DNA of 46,975 nucleotides, from contig NZ_AOIM01000041.1 of NCBI RefSeq assembly GCF_000337575.1, positions 253,108-300,082 on the forward strand. The letters are read 5' to 3'. A model generated the notes under the pieces. The model saw only the letters and a list, made by a program, of their open reading frames with translations. It was not told where the DNA came from and ran no database searches. The DNA is from Natrialba hulunbeirensis JCM 10989 (lineage in GTDB: Archaea > Halobacteriota > Halobacteria > Halobacteriales > Natrialbaceae). Shown one piece after another: positions 17,821-25,741 of this stretch (within the stretch, counting starts at the first letter, position 1; each line of letters begins with the position of its first letter). Position numbers and translations under genes: made by a program.

Positions 17821-19155
17821 TTAGAACGGGTCCGTTCGAAGCTCCCACAGGTCGTCGAAGTCGATAACCTCGACGTCGGCCTGATCGATGTGCTCGAGTA
17901 GCTCCTCGTAGTCGTCCTCGTTCATCGTGTTATCCTGGTCGAAGGCGTGGAAGTTCAGGATAGTACACTGGTTGTGCGCCTCGGCGAGGTCGACACAGCG
18001 CTTCGAGATGTCGAGGTCGTGGCCGATGGTGCGGGGTAGCGCCAGCGGGTCGAAGCCGTAGACGTTGGTCAGGTTGACGTTCCCGGACTGGTTGAAACCA
18101 CCGCAGTAGTGGTAGTCCGTGAAGTACTCGAGGCTCGTCTTGTCGTAGCTGTTGTGTGGGTAGACGATGTAGTTCGCGCCCTCGAAGCCGTTCTGGATAA
18201 ACCAGTGTTTGTCGCCGCGGATGCGCGTCTCGATCTCGTCTTCGTCCTCGTACTCGTGGATCGGATTGTGCGTCCCGTGGACGACGATCTGGTCGCCTTC
18301 CTCCTGCCGTTCTTGCAGCTCCGACACCGACATGATCTCGTCGCGACCCTCCTCGGTCCACTGCGGCACAGGGGCCTGAATCGTCGTGAAGTCGAACTCG
18401 TCGTGCATCGGCGAGGCCGTCTCGTAGTAGTCGCGGAAGCCGTCGTCCCAGACCAGCATCACGTACCCCTGCTCGGGCCGGTCGTGAGTGCGGATGTCGT
18501 CGATCCAGACCTCCGCTTCGTCCATCGAGTGCAACACCTGGAACTCGAGTCGGTCGATCTCGTCCATCGCTGGCTCGATCTCGCTCTCCTCGAAGACGCC
18601 CGGACTCGAGCGGAACCAGCCAACGTCGGGTGCCCGATAGGTAATTTCTCGCAGCGAGTAGTATCGATCGCTGCCGAAGTTGTCGACGACGCGCAGGTTG
18701 ACCGTGATGTTCTGTGGCGTGGTCGTCCGAATCGCGAACGAGAAGTCCTTGTCGGTGAGGTCCTCGTCCGGAACGTCGATCTCCGCGACGATCGTTTCGT
18801 CCTCCTCACCGGTCAGGCGCAGACTCTGTGACCCGTCGAAAACGACATCCTCGTCGACCTCTCCCTCGCCCTGCGTGACCTCCCAGGCGTCGCTGTCCTC
18901 GAAGTCGTACAGCGAGTCGCCGGGGTGGCCGTACTCCTCACGGCTGTTGTACGCAGTTTCGAGTTCCGGGACGCCGTTCGCGAGCGCAGACACGTCCGTC
19001 TCGTCAGCACCGGTCGACTCGTTCCCCGGCGTCTCACCGTTGCCATCGTCGCCGCGCAGGTCGTTCAGGCGGTCGGTACAGCCCGCGAGTCCAGCGGCCG
19101 CAGCAACGCTCGAGCCGGCGAGCAGCCGTCGTCGTGTCATTCGGTTGTCTGCCAT
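17821..19155 (-). CDS. NodB-fold lipoprotein with N-terminal beta-sandwich module, catalytic motifs retained
   Basis: A 444-residue lipoprotein with twin-arginine signal TRRRLLAGSSVAAAAGLAGC and lipobox LAGC, followed by an acidic linker. A beta-sandwich, carbohydrate-binding-like module spans residues ~80-235 (LYDFEDSDAWEVTQGEGEVD; KDFSFAIRTTTPQNITVNLR), and a NodB-like domain follows. Motif 1 is VMLVWDDGFRDYYE with both Asp residues, and motif 2 is VVHGTHNPIH with the His residues spaced for metal binding. IVYPHNSYD and ILNFHAFD resemble later motifs. It is predicted to be an active surface deacetylase, in contrast to the degenerate paralogues at 12310 and 41278. It is divergent from the asparagine-synthase-like gene; a TATA-like CCATAATAATGGGC lies just upstream on its strand. 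Confidence 0.83.
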   Translation of the reverse strand: MADNRMTRRRLLAGSSVAAAAGLAGCTDRLNDLRGDDGNGETPGNESTGADETDVSALANGVPELETAYNSREEYGHPGDSLYDFEDSDAWEVTQGEGEVDEDVVFDGSQSLRLTGEEDETIVAEIDVPDEDLTDKDFSFAIRTTTPQNITVNLRVVDNFGSDRYYSLREITYRAPDVGWFRSSPGVFEESEIEPAMDEIDRLEFQVLHSMDEAEVWIDDIRTHDRPEQGYVMLVWDDGFRDYYETASPMHDEFDFTTIQAPVPQWTEEGRDEIMSVSELQERQEEGDQIVVHGTHNPIHEYEDEDEIETRIRGDKHWFIQNGFEGANYIVYPHNSYDKTSLEYFTDYHYCGGFNQSGNVNLTNVYGFDPLALPRTIGHDLDISKRCVDLAEAHNQCTILNFHAFDQDNTMNEDDYEELLEHIDQADVEVIDFDDLWELRTDPF

Positions 19156-19407
19156 GGTACCTCGTCCGTACCGCCAGTGAGCCCATTATTATGGATCCGA
19201 TAGCCGCTCACGAGGGGGTCTCGTCGACTCGCTGAATCCGTCGAATATCGCCGTCTCGAGACTTAACAACGGCATAGTTAATGGCCACACGGCCGCAGAC
19301 GTGAGACAACACTTGCGGGAGGCACTCGAGTAGCCGAGTCCCACGCCTGTTCCTCGAGCTAGTGTCTGCCCGCGTCTTCGCGACGAAAATTCCAACGATT
19401 ACCAACG
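19156..19407. promoter_or_regulatory. Divergent promoter region
   Basis: The minus-strand element CCATAATAATGGGC (plus coordinates 19181-19194) lies ~30 bp before the lipoprotein ATG. In the middle, CTTAACAACGGCATAGTTAATGG (about 19262-19284) is an AT-rich imperfect inverted repeat. No clear TATA box stands before ATG 19408. Confidence 0.4.
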
Positions 19408-21132
19408 ATGAACAAGGAACTGTTCGGTGTATTCGGCGACAGCGAGACGTTCGAGCGGTTTCGATCACCTGACGAGTTCGACGAGTTCCTCCGTGGCTCG
19501 TCGCTCACCGTCGGCATCAGAGATCCCGGTCTCGAGTACGACGGCTGGAGCGCGACGCACGCCGACGAGAGTGGCTGCTGTGTGATCTGGGGTGAGGCGT
19601 ACGTCCCCGGCGACGAGCAAAACACCGCACGCTGGCTCCTCGAGCGCTACGACGCCGAGGGGCTCGATGCACTCCACTCGCTCAACGGCTCGTATCTCGC
19701 CGTTCTCGACGTTCGCGGCGAGGAACCGTTCGTCGCAGCAGACCCCGTTCGGTCGCGCGAGTGTTTCTACACTGCAGTACACGACGCCCGTTCGGACTGT
19801 GATGGCTGGGTGTTCGGCACCGACGCTGCCGCTGTCGGCCGGACCGTTTCAGATCCAACGGCTGACACCGACGGGATACTCGAGTTCCTCCACACTGGAC
19901 TTTCGCTCGGCGAGAAAACCTGGGTAGACGAAGTGTCGCGACTCCCGCTCGACAGCCGGCTCACGCCCGACGGCGTCGACGCGCTGTCGCGGTTCGTCTA
20001 CCGACCGGCGGATCTCGACGAGTTCGACTACGTCGAGGAACTCGCCTCGCGGCTCGACCGGGCAATACGCCGCCGCTCGTCGAATCCCGGACCGAAAGGA
20101 GTCTTGCTCTCTGCGGGGTACGATTCACGGATCGTTCTCTCGCAGGTCGACGGAATCGATCACTGTTACACCGTCGGCTCCCCCACCGCACAGGAGGTCC
20201 AGGGTGCGAAACAGGTCGCAACCCAGTACGGCGCGACCCACACCGCGTTCACACCGGACGACCGGTATCTGTACGCCGACGACTCCAAAGTACAGTACAC
20301 AAACGGGATCAAGGAGTCCTTGCACATCCACCACGCGGGCTACACCGACGAACTCGCAGCCGAGGTCGAAACGATGTATCACGGCCTCCTCTGTGACACC
20401 TTCTTCCGCGGGCACTTCACCGCCCAGGACGGCGTCGACGTCCTCGGCGCGCGCGTCCCGTTCAACCGTCTCGACCCGGACCCCGACCCCGTCGAGTCGC
20501 TCCTTGGAAAGTACGGCTACAGACGCGACGCAAGCGTCGACCTCGCCGAGCGGATCGATCTCGACCACGACCCCGAAGCGTTTGTCAGGGAAGCTATCGC
20601 CGCCGAGTTCGCCACCAACCGCTCACGAGCGAACTCTATCCAGAACGCACTCACCTGCTGTGGCATCGCCAACCAGCCCTCTGTCCCGTTTCACAACCAC
20701 CTCGCAGACCAGTTTTTTACCCCGTTTCTCGCGACGGATATCGAGCTACTCGAGTGGCATCTGCGGACGCCGCCGGAGCATCGCACGACCGAGACGTTCC
20801 TGCGGGCGTGTGAGCGACTCGACGACGAGATCCTTCGTCACCGGCCGCCGGATCGGCCTCACGGGACGATGCTCCTGAACGAAGTCGAGGGGTTCGTCCG
20901 GCGCAAGACGCCGTTGCTTACGTCGTTCGAGCCACCGTGGCCGGACCGTCGAGAACTGTTCGACCGCTACGAACTGGATCAGCGACTTCTCGAGTCGACA
21001 CCGCATCTACATTCGCTGCCACCGAGACACAAACTTCGAGTGAACGATCTGCGGACGTGGCTCGACTCCTGGAACGCAGGAAGTGACACGGTACTGCCAT
21101 GGTTGCAGCAATCGCCACGGATTATGTCATAG
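19408..21132 (+). CDS. Asparagine-synthase-family amidotransferase lacking the N-terminal glutaminase Cys
   Basis: A 574-residue AsnB-like protein. The C-terminal synthetase domain has the pyrophosphatase P-loop GVLLSAGYDSRIVLSQVD (about residue 235), a variant of SGGxDS, and MYHGLLCDTFFRGHF, a later active-site region. The N-terminal ~200 residues resemble the Ntn glutaminase fold (ESGCCVIWGEAYVPG; LHSLNGSYLAVLDV). However, the protein starts MNKELFGVFG, without the Cys at position 2 needed for glutamine hydrolysis, so it probably uses free ammonia or a different nucleophile. AsnB-like proteins in polysaccharide loci amidate uronic acids or other carboxylates, which would pair with the nucleotide-sugar dehydrogenase downstream. 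Specificity is inferred. Confidence 0.82.
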   Translation: MNKELFGVFGDSETFERFRSPDEFDEFLRGSSLTVGIRDPGLEYDGWSATHADESGCCVIWGEAYVPGDEQNTARWLLERYDAEGLDALHSLNGSYLAVLDVRGEEPFVAADPVRSRECFYTAVHDARSDCDGWVFGTDAAAVGRTVSDPTADTDGILEFLHTGLSLGEKTWVDEVSRLPLDSRLTPDGVDALSRFVYRPADLDEFDYVEELASRLDRAIRRRSSNPGPKGVLLSAGYDSRIVLSQVDGIDHCYTVGSPTAQEVQGAKQVATQYGATHTAFTPDDRYLYADDSKVQYTNGIKESLHIHHAGYTDELAAEVETMYHGLLCDTFFRGHFTAQDGVDVLGARVPFNRLDPDPDPVESLLGKYGYRRDASVDLAERIDLDHDPEAFVREAIAAEFATNRSRANSIQNALTCCGIANQPSVPFHNHLADQFFTPFLATDIELLEWHLRTPPEHRTTETFLRACERLDDEILRHRPPDRPHGTMLLNEVEGFVRRKTPLLTSFEPPWPDRRELFDRYELDQRLLESTPHLHSLPPRHKLRVNDLRTWLDSWNAGSDTVLPWLQQSPRIMS

Positions 21133-21240
21133 TATAGCACCGCCTTCGCGATTGTTCTCCGAGCCATACTGCGGTCAATATTTCCGGAACCCGCCGCTAA
21201 CGACCGGATAGACCGTTTATCGTATTTGAATCGTGAGAAT

Positions 21241-21250
21241 ACTTATATAC
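21241..21250 (+). promoter_or_regulatory. TATA box of the 21272 gene (leaderless transcript)
   Basis: ACTTATATAC is centred ~26 bp before ATG 21272, which places the expected transcription start at the start codon and supports that ATG over the upstream GTG at 21233. Confidence 0.6.
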
Positions 21251-21271
21251 CACGACGAGTTAGGCTGGAAT

Positions 21272-21916
21272 ATGCGTCTGACGCCGTCTTGGATTCGCTC
21301 TTCATCGGCCGATACCCCAGAAGAGCAATCAGTAGATGGCGACGCCTCACTCGACGTCCCGATCTACCATTCGGCGGACGGAATACAGTCGCCAGGAGAG
21401 CCAGAGAGTGAAACAAATGCCATCCGTGACGACCGACCTGCCGACGCATTTCTGCCCGATTCGGACGCGACGCTGTGTGCGATACTCGAAGATCTGTCGA
21501 CACCCGTGACTGTCGATGAACTGGTCGATGCGTTGATTTCGAGGGCAGACCCCCCGGAGCCAGGAGGGCCAGCATCGGATACAGCGTCGTCGACACCGCC
21601 TCCTGCAACCGACGATGCCACAGTCCCCGTCAAAACATGGGCTACGATCCACGAAGAACTCCATCAGGACCGACTTCCCCGCCTCGACGAAGAGGGGGTA
21701 CTCGAGTTCGAACCGACGTGTGGCACTGTCGACTGTAGTGAATCGGGATCAATGAGTCGGCTGCTCCGCTCTCCTGCGGTTGCCGGGATGGTTTCGATCG
21801 GACTCCTCTTTGTACTGGCCGTGCTGGTGACGGCGTCGATGTATACGGCAGTAACAGTGACAGTTGCGGCGACGACGTTTGCGGTCTGGTTTCTTCCGGC
21901 CTACGGAGTTATATAA
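21272..21916 (+). CDS. Membrane-anchored wHTH protein (DUF7344-like)
   Basis: A 214-residue protein. Residues ~50-75 (ATLCAILEDLSTPVTVDELV) and ~115-140 (WATIHEELHQDRLPRLDEEG, then VLEFEP) match the haloarchaeal DUF7344 winged-helix domain: a short N-terminal helix pair and the characteristic H-x-HLPxLDExGVLEY-like recognition-wing region. An insert rich in Pro, Ser and Thr separates the two. Two transmembrane helices at the C-terminus (MVSIGLLFVLAVLVTASMYT; VTVAATTFAVWFLPAY) anchor it with the wHTH presumably cytosolic. It ends 28 bp from a convergent gene of the same class. Role in regulating the surface locus is inferred. Confidence 0.72.
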   Translation: MRLTPSWIRSSSADTPEEQSVDGDASLDVPIYHSADGIQSPGEPESETNAIRDDRPADAFLPDSDATLCAILEDLSTPVTVDELVDALISRADPPEPGGPASDTASSTPPPATDDATVPVKTWATIHEELHQDRLPRLDEEGVLEFEPTCGTVDCSESGSMSRLLRSPAVAGMVSIGLLFVLAVLVTASMYTAVTVTVAATTFAVWFLPAYGVI

Positions 21917-21944
21917 GCCCGTTTTCGGGGAGTAGTGAGTCGGG

Positions 21945-22631
21945 TCAATTGATGAATCGGCTGGCGGTGACCAGCGTGAACAGGAACAGAATCAGTGCGC
22001 TCAGTCCGATTCCCGAGAGAATCGAGAGCACTGGGAGTTCGAAGACGGCACCCAGCAGCGCGACGTAACAGACTGCGGTCGCACCGATGTAGTAGTCGTC
22101 ACCGATCGAGATCGCGGAGTCGTTCTCGTCCGTGGCGTTCTTTGCGGTTGTATCTGCGTTTCCGTTTGTGTTTGTGTTCGTGTTCGTGTTTATGCTCGTG
22201 TTCATGTGCCCGTTCTGCTCGGTGACCTGCAGGTACTGGTCGACTTCGTCTGCGAGTGGCTTGCGCTCGACGATGCCACGGTTTTGCTGATAGTCGATGA
22301 CGCCGGCTTCGTCGAGCTTCGAGAGGTGTGACTGGTATAGCGGGATGTAGACGCGCTGGCGCTGTGTCGAGGTCAGTTCGGCGACAGTAGTGTCGTGTTC
22401 CCAGGCTGCGACCTGCTCTGCGACATCACGCATGCGGACGGGTTCGTTGGTTCCGCGGAGATAACGGAGTACAAGCCGTCTGCGCTCGTTTTGCAGTAGG
22501 TGGAATATTTCGTCTTCAGTGAACGTCTCGTCGTCATCCGCCGACTCCTCACCGCTCTCACGTTCCTCAGCCTCGTCTGCGGACTGTTCCTCCAGTTCCG
22601 GTGCGTCCGAGCTGATATGTTTCGCTTTCAT
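21945..22631 (-). CDS. Membrane-anchored wHTH regulator (DUF7344 type)
   Basis: A 228-residue protein with an acidic N-terminal ~40 residues. A winged-helix domain follows (FHLLQNERRRLVLRYLRGTN, MRDVAEQVAAWEH and YQSHLSKLDEAGVIDYQQNR), typical of DUF7344. A low-complexity tract of Asn-Thr repeats (nt ~22145-22205) leads to two C-terminal helices (YYIGATAVCYVALLGAVFEL; ILSGIGLSALILFLFTLVTA). It is convergent with a second wHTH-membrane gene, an arrangement suggesting duplicated sensors. On its own strand a TATA-like CTTTATTA lies ~30 bp before the ATG (plus 22661-22668). Two copies of a TTTCACGA direct repeat lie further upstream. Confidence 0.83.
   Translation of the reverse strand: MKAKHISSDAPELEEQSADEAEERESGEESADDDETFTEDEIFHLLQNERRRLVLRYLRGTNEPVRMRDVAEQVAAWEHDTTVAELTSTQRQRVYIPLYQSHLSKLDEAGVIDYQQNRGIVERKPLADEVDQYLQVTEQNGHMNTSINTNTNTNTNGNADTTAKNATDENDSAISIGDDYYIGATAVCYVALLGAVFELPVLSILSGIGLSALILFLFTLVTASRFIN
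22145..22205 (-). repeat. In-frame hexanucleotide repeat encoding Asn-Thr
   Basis: Runs of imperfect 6-bp units (GTTTGT/GTTCGT on the plus strand) encode alternating Asn-Thr between the wHTH and the membrane helices, here a flexible spacer. Confidence 0.7.
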
Positions 22632-23017
22632 CGAGCCAGTCTTCCCTAATCAGGAGTGGGTAATAAAGTGTAGAAACCGACCAGTTCAATTGATTCGGTT
22701 TCACGACGTTTCATCAGCCGGATTTCTGTTTCACGATATTTTATATTGGCCTATTACTGCCCCAAACACACGATATCGGGACGTTCAATATATCCATATG
22801 GATTTTATTACACAGTCGTATGGGGAGATAATTCTAGAAATTAAACCCGAATTTTCGATAGTTCTGCTGTATAGGAGTATCACGTGTGAGCGATCTATCC
22901 CTCCCCGATAACAGTGTCGGGATTGTGGTATATCGGGTGCTACGAGTGGGGTGTATTTCCCCCTGATTCGGGCTTACCAGGGTGATAATAAACCCCTCTG
23001 AGAGCCATGTTGTCGGT
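22632..23017. promoter_or_regulatory. AT-rich divergent regulatory region
   Basis: This 386-bp stretch is clearly AT-richer than its flanks and has no gene. It holds an imperfect direct repeat, GGTTTCACGACGTTTCAT (22698-22715) and TGTTTCACGATATTTTAT (22728-22745), upstream of the minus-strand regulator. Near its right end GATAATAAACC (22984-22994) is a candidate TATA element for the DUF1616 gene starting at 23018, giving a nearly leaderless transcript. Confidence 0.5.
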
Positions 23018-24001
23018 ATGAGCGACACCGATTGGTGGTTTCTCGATCTGGCGGTCGTCATCGCAACGACAGGGGCGCTTTCGATCGGTCTCTTCACCGC
23101 GATTTCGGGCCCTCTCCGCATCGCACTCGCCCTCCCACTCGTCTTGTTTCTGCCGGGGTATGCACTGGTATCTGCCCTGTTTCCCGACAAAGCAGACGAG
23201 ACGTACCAGGACTTCGACGAGGAGAAAACCGGCCTCGGAAATCCCCTGCTGTTGACCCGGGGACTCGAGCCGATCGAGCGCGGTATCCTGTCAATCGTGT
23301 TTAGCGTAGCCATCGTTCCGGCGATCACCCTTTTCGCGAGCGCAACCCCTAGGGGTGTGACGCTCGATCCGGTGCTCCTCGGTGTCGCCCTGACAACAAT
23401 TAGTCTCTCGCTGCTCGCAATTGGTACTCGGTATCGATGCCCACCCGAACAGCGGTTCGCTCCGACTCGGACCGAACTCTCGGTATTTTTCCCACGGTTC
23501 CGGCCGACCACCTACTCCGAGACGAATCCCCGACCGTACAACATCGCCATCGTCCTCGCACTCGGTGTCTTGCTGTTGAGTGCTGGATTCGCCGTCGCCA
23601 ACCCACCGCAGCACGAGGGCTACACTGAGTTTGCAGTCGAGACGACCGAGGTTGACGGCGACATCGAAACGATGTACGACGCGACGTACACTGCCGGCGA
23701 CCCGGCCGACCTGACCGCCTCGATCACGAACCAGGAACACAGCGAGCAGACGTACACAACCGTCGCACTGCTCGAACGTGTCGACGAGTCGGGCGAACCC
23801 ACTGGCGAGACAGAGCAACTCGCGAGCACGTCCACCACGGTTGCCGATGGCGACACGGCAGAACCGACACTCGAGTTCACCCCGTCGATGCAGGGTGACG
23901 ATTTGCAGGTGACGCTGTTACTCTACCAGGGTGACGCGCCGGCAGAGCCGGATGCGGAGTCGGCGTATCGAGTGATCGAGTTGCCGGTTGTCGTCGAGTG
24001 A
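23018..24001 (+). CDS. DUF1616 family membrane protein
   Basis: A 327-residue protein; ATG 23018 (MSDTDWWFLDLAVV) is chosen over an upstream GTG because a TATA-like element lies ~30 bp before it. Helices at about residues 8-30 and 33-50 (PLRIALALPLVLFLPGYALV, the PGY signature of DUF1616), 85-105, 112-130 and 175-195 are followed by a C-terminal extracytoplasmic beta-domain from about residue 205 (NPPQHEGYTEFAVETTEVDG ... VIELPVVVE). That tail resembles the Ig-like region of archaeal DUF1616 proteins. The family is frequent near surface-glycan and cell-envelope genes, with no known activity. Confidence 0.83.
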   Translation: MSDTDWWFLDLAVVIATTGALSIGLFTAISGPLRIALALPLVLFLPGYALVSALFPDKADETYQDFDEEKTGLGNPLLLTRGLEPIERGILSIVFSVAIVPAITLFASATPRGVTLDPVLLGVALTTISLSLLAIGTRYRCPPEQRFAPTRTELSVFFPRFRPTTYSETNPRPYNIAIVLALGVLLLSAGFAVANPPQHEGYTEFAVETTEVDGDIETMYDATYTAGDPADLTASITNQEHSEQTYTTVALLERVDESGEPTGETEQLASTSTTVADGDTAEPTLEFTPSMQGDDLQVTLLLYQGDAPAEPDAESAYRVIELPVVVE

Positions 24002-24250
24002 GCGGGACGGTTGCATTCGGTACTGCTGTAGAGAGACAGACAGTATTTTCACGGCCTGTCAGTTCTGTGAATGTATGATTTACGACCTCGTCGGGTTCGC
24101 CCTCCAGTTCGCAGTGCTGGTCTTTGCGGCGTACCTCGGCACGATGCTCGCGCTCGGTCAGTTCCACCGACAGACGACTGGGGAACTGGGCGAGACGATG
24201 GCTCTCAGCCACCGGCTGACGCCGCGTTTTATCAGCGCCACAGGAGAATA

Positions 24251-24271
24251 CCCCGACCCTTGAGGTCGGGG
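24251..24271 (+). repeat. Left-end hairpin of the tnpB element
   Basis: Perfect 8-bp stem CCCCGACC/GGTCGGGG with loop CTTGA, a subterminal hairpin of the kind recognised by Y1 transposases. Confidence 0.75.
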
Positions 24272-24335
24272 ATGAATCCGATAGGCAGAGCGAAGCTAAC
24301 CATTAAATAGACAGATTTCTAACCAGTAGACAGCG

Positions 24336-25577
24336 ATGGAACATAGCCACCGTTACCGCGCTTACCCAAGCGACGAAGTAGCGATGGCTGCCGAACATCA
24401 CCTGGATCTTCATCGCCAACTCTACAATCACGTCCGTTGGGACTACACGAACAGTCCCGACGACGACAAGCCGAGCGAGTATACGCAAAACAAGAAGCTC
24501 ACCCAGTGGAAACGACAGTGGCCTGTATTCGCGGAGCTGCACTCGAAAGCCGCACAGGCCACTGTCGCACGCTTCCATGACAACCTCTCGAATCTTCGCA
24601 AGAAGAAAGAGAGGGGACACAACGTCGGGTGGCTCAAGCGACAATCACCCGCCGAGTACCGAAGCGTTACGTACAACCAGTCAGGCTTTGACCTCGATAA
24701 CAAGAGGGGCCGCGACGGGTATGCGTACGTGCGCTTCAGCAAAATTGGCTGGGTGAAAATCCGCTACCACCGTGAGATTCCAGAACACGCGACCATCAAA
24801 GAAGTCACGCTCAAAAAGGAAGTGACCGATGAGTGGTTCGTCTCGTTCAGCCTCAAAACCAGTGAAGAACACGTTCCAGAGAAACCCGCACTGGACTCGC
24901 TCGATGCGACCAACAGCGTGGGAATCGACCTTGGAATCCTCAACTACATCCACACATCAGACGGTAAAACAGTGGAGTGGCTCACCCTCGAAACCGAGTA
25001 CGAGCGACTGCGCCGCGAGCAACGCAAACTTTCGCGGAAAGAACACAGCAGTCAGAATTACGAGAAACAGCGTCGGAAAGTCGCCAAGGTGAAGCGGAAG
25101 ATTCGTCGAAAAGTGCTGGATTACCAGCACAAGCTGACGACGTGGCTCGTCACAGAGTACGACGCCGTGTTCGTGGAAGACCTCAACGTGGCTGGCATGC
25201 TTCAGGGCGACGGGAACGCTCGGAACAAGCAGGATGCCGCGTGGCGGCAGTTCATCACCTTGCTCGAATACAAGGGTGACTTATACGGCACCCACGTTGT
25301 GAAAGTACCTGCTCGTGGAACGACGAAAGAGTGTGCGTGTTGTGGAGTGGAGACGGCGAAGCCTATCTGGGTTCGTGAACACTCGTGTCCGGCGTGTGGG
25401 TTTGAAACGGATAGGGATGCGAATGCGTCGATGAACGTGTTGCAGAGAGGCTTTTCTGAATTAGGGCTGGGATGGCCCGAATCAACGCCCGTGGAGACTG
25501 TGACCGCTGTGGATGCCGCTGGCTTTCAGCGAGTAACTGCACGTCATGTCGTAGAAACGGGAAGCCCCGCCCCTTGA
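24336..25577 (+). CDS. tnpB: TnpB, RNA-guided RuvC-type nuclease
   Basis: A 413-residue protein of normal TnpB length, apparently intact. The RuvC catalytic residues are present: Asp198 in VGIDLGILNYI, Glu281 in VFVEDLNVAGML and Asp361 in TDRDANASMNV. The zinc ribbon has Cys333/Cys336 (KECACCG) and Cys351/Cys354 (CPACG). The N-terminus is the wedge-type region beginning EHSHRYRAYPSDEV. TnpB cleaves DNA guided by an RNA made from the element's right end, which keeps the element at its donor site. The stop codon lies inside the right-end hairpin loop, so the gene and guide RNA overlap. No tnpA is adjacent. Confidence 0.93.
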   Translation: MEHSHRYRAYPSDEVAMAAEHHLDLHRQLYNHVRWDYTNSPDDDKPSEYTQNKKLTQWKRQWPVFAELHSKAAQATVARFHDNLSNLRKKKERGHNVGWLKRQSPAEYRSVTYNQSGFDLDNKRGRDGYAYVRFSKIGWVKIRYHREIPEHATIKEVTLKKEVTDEWFVSFSLKTSEEHVPEKPALDSLDATNSVGIDLGILNYIHTSDGKTVEWLTLETEYERLRREQRKLSRKEHSSQNYEKQRRKVAKVKRKIRRKVLDYQHKLTTWLVTEYDAVFVEDLNVAGMLQGDGNARNKQDAAWRQFITLLEYKGDLYGTHVVKVPARGTTKECACCGVETAKPIWVREHSCPACGFETDRDANASMNVLQRGFSELGLGWPESTPVETVTAVDAAGFQRVTARHVVETGSPAP

Positions 25578-25611
25578 GGGCGGGGTGATTCACGCGGCCG
25601 AATCACGAGCA
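25450..25611 (+). ncRNA. Predicted TnpB guide RNA (omega/reRNA) from the right end
   Basis: In known TnpB systems the guide RNA scaffold covers the tnpB 3' end and right end, and the guide is the flanking host sequence. Here the scaffold would end at 25593 with the hairpin at 25565-25585, and the guide would start at 25594 (GCGGCCGAATCACGAGCA). The 5' boundary is arbitrary because the sequence does not define it. Confidence 0.4.
25565..25585 (+). repeat. Right-end hairpin of the tnpB element
   Basis: Perfect 8-bp stem CCCCGCCC/GGGCGGGG with loop CTTGA. The tnpB stop (25575-25577) lies at its centre. Confidence 0.75.
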
Positions 25612-25741
25612 GTATCTCTCCCCAACAGACGATCAGAACGCGTCTGAATCAGCTGCTGGGTCGGCTCCCACCGAGGGGGCGAACGGAGACGATGCCAGCC
25701 GTGACGCGACCGCCGATGCGGAGAACGACACTGATCGGTAA

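Larger units (their letters stand above)
24233..25593 (+). mobile_element. IS200/IS605-superfamily tnpB-only element (IS1341 type)
   Basis: The element has a left-end hairpin at 24251-24271 (CCCCGACC-CTTGA-GGTCGGGG) and a right-end hairpin at 25565-25585 (CCCCGCCC-CTTGA-GGGCGGGG) with the same loop, followed by TGATTCAC. It carries tnpB and no tnpA, so it would need a transposase in trans. The boundaries come from restoring the interrupted gene: TTTAT directly precedes the left end and the element ends in TTCAC. No target duplication is seen, as expected for this superfamily. Confidence 0.8.
24075..25741 (+). pseudogene. Small one-helix membrane protein gene split by a tnpB element
   Basis: The first half (24075-24232) encodes MIYDLVGFALQFAVLVFAAY and on to SHRLTPRFI; the second half (25594-25741) continues RPNHEQYLSPTDDQNASES and an acidic tail to a TAA at 25739-25741. 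Joining after TTTAT at 24232 to the G at 25594 restores one 101-residue frame (158 + 148 = 306 nt). The joined region LTPRF-x-x-PNHEQYLSP aligns without a gap to VTGRFLTPKHEDYLQP in the protein encoded at 37054-37263, which shares the same N-terminal helix plan. As it stands the frame stops inside the element at 24263, so the protein is truncated to ~52 native residues plus ~10 from the element. Function of the family is unknown. Confidence 0.78.

Noticed and set aside
22519..22911. 130-residue plus-strand frame upstream of DUF1616
   Set aside because: Starts inside the minus-strand wHTH gene and continues into AT-rich regulatory DNA without domain or bias.
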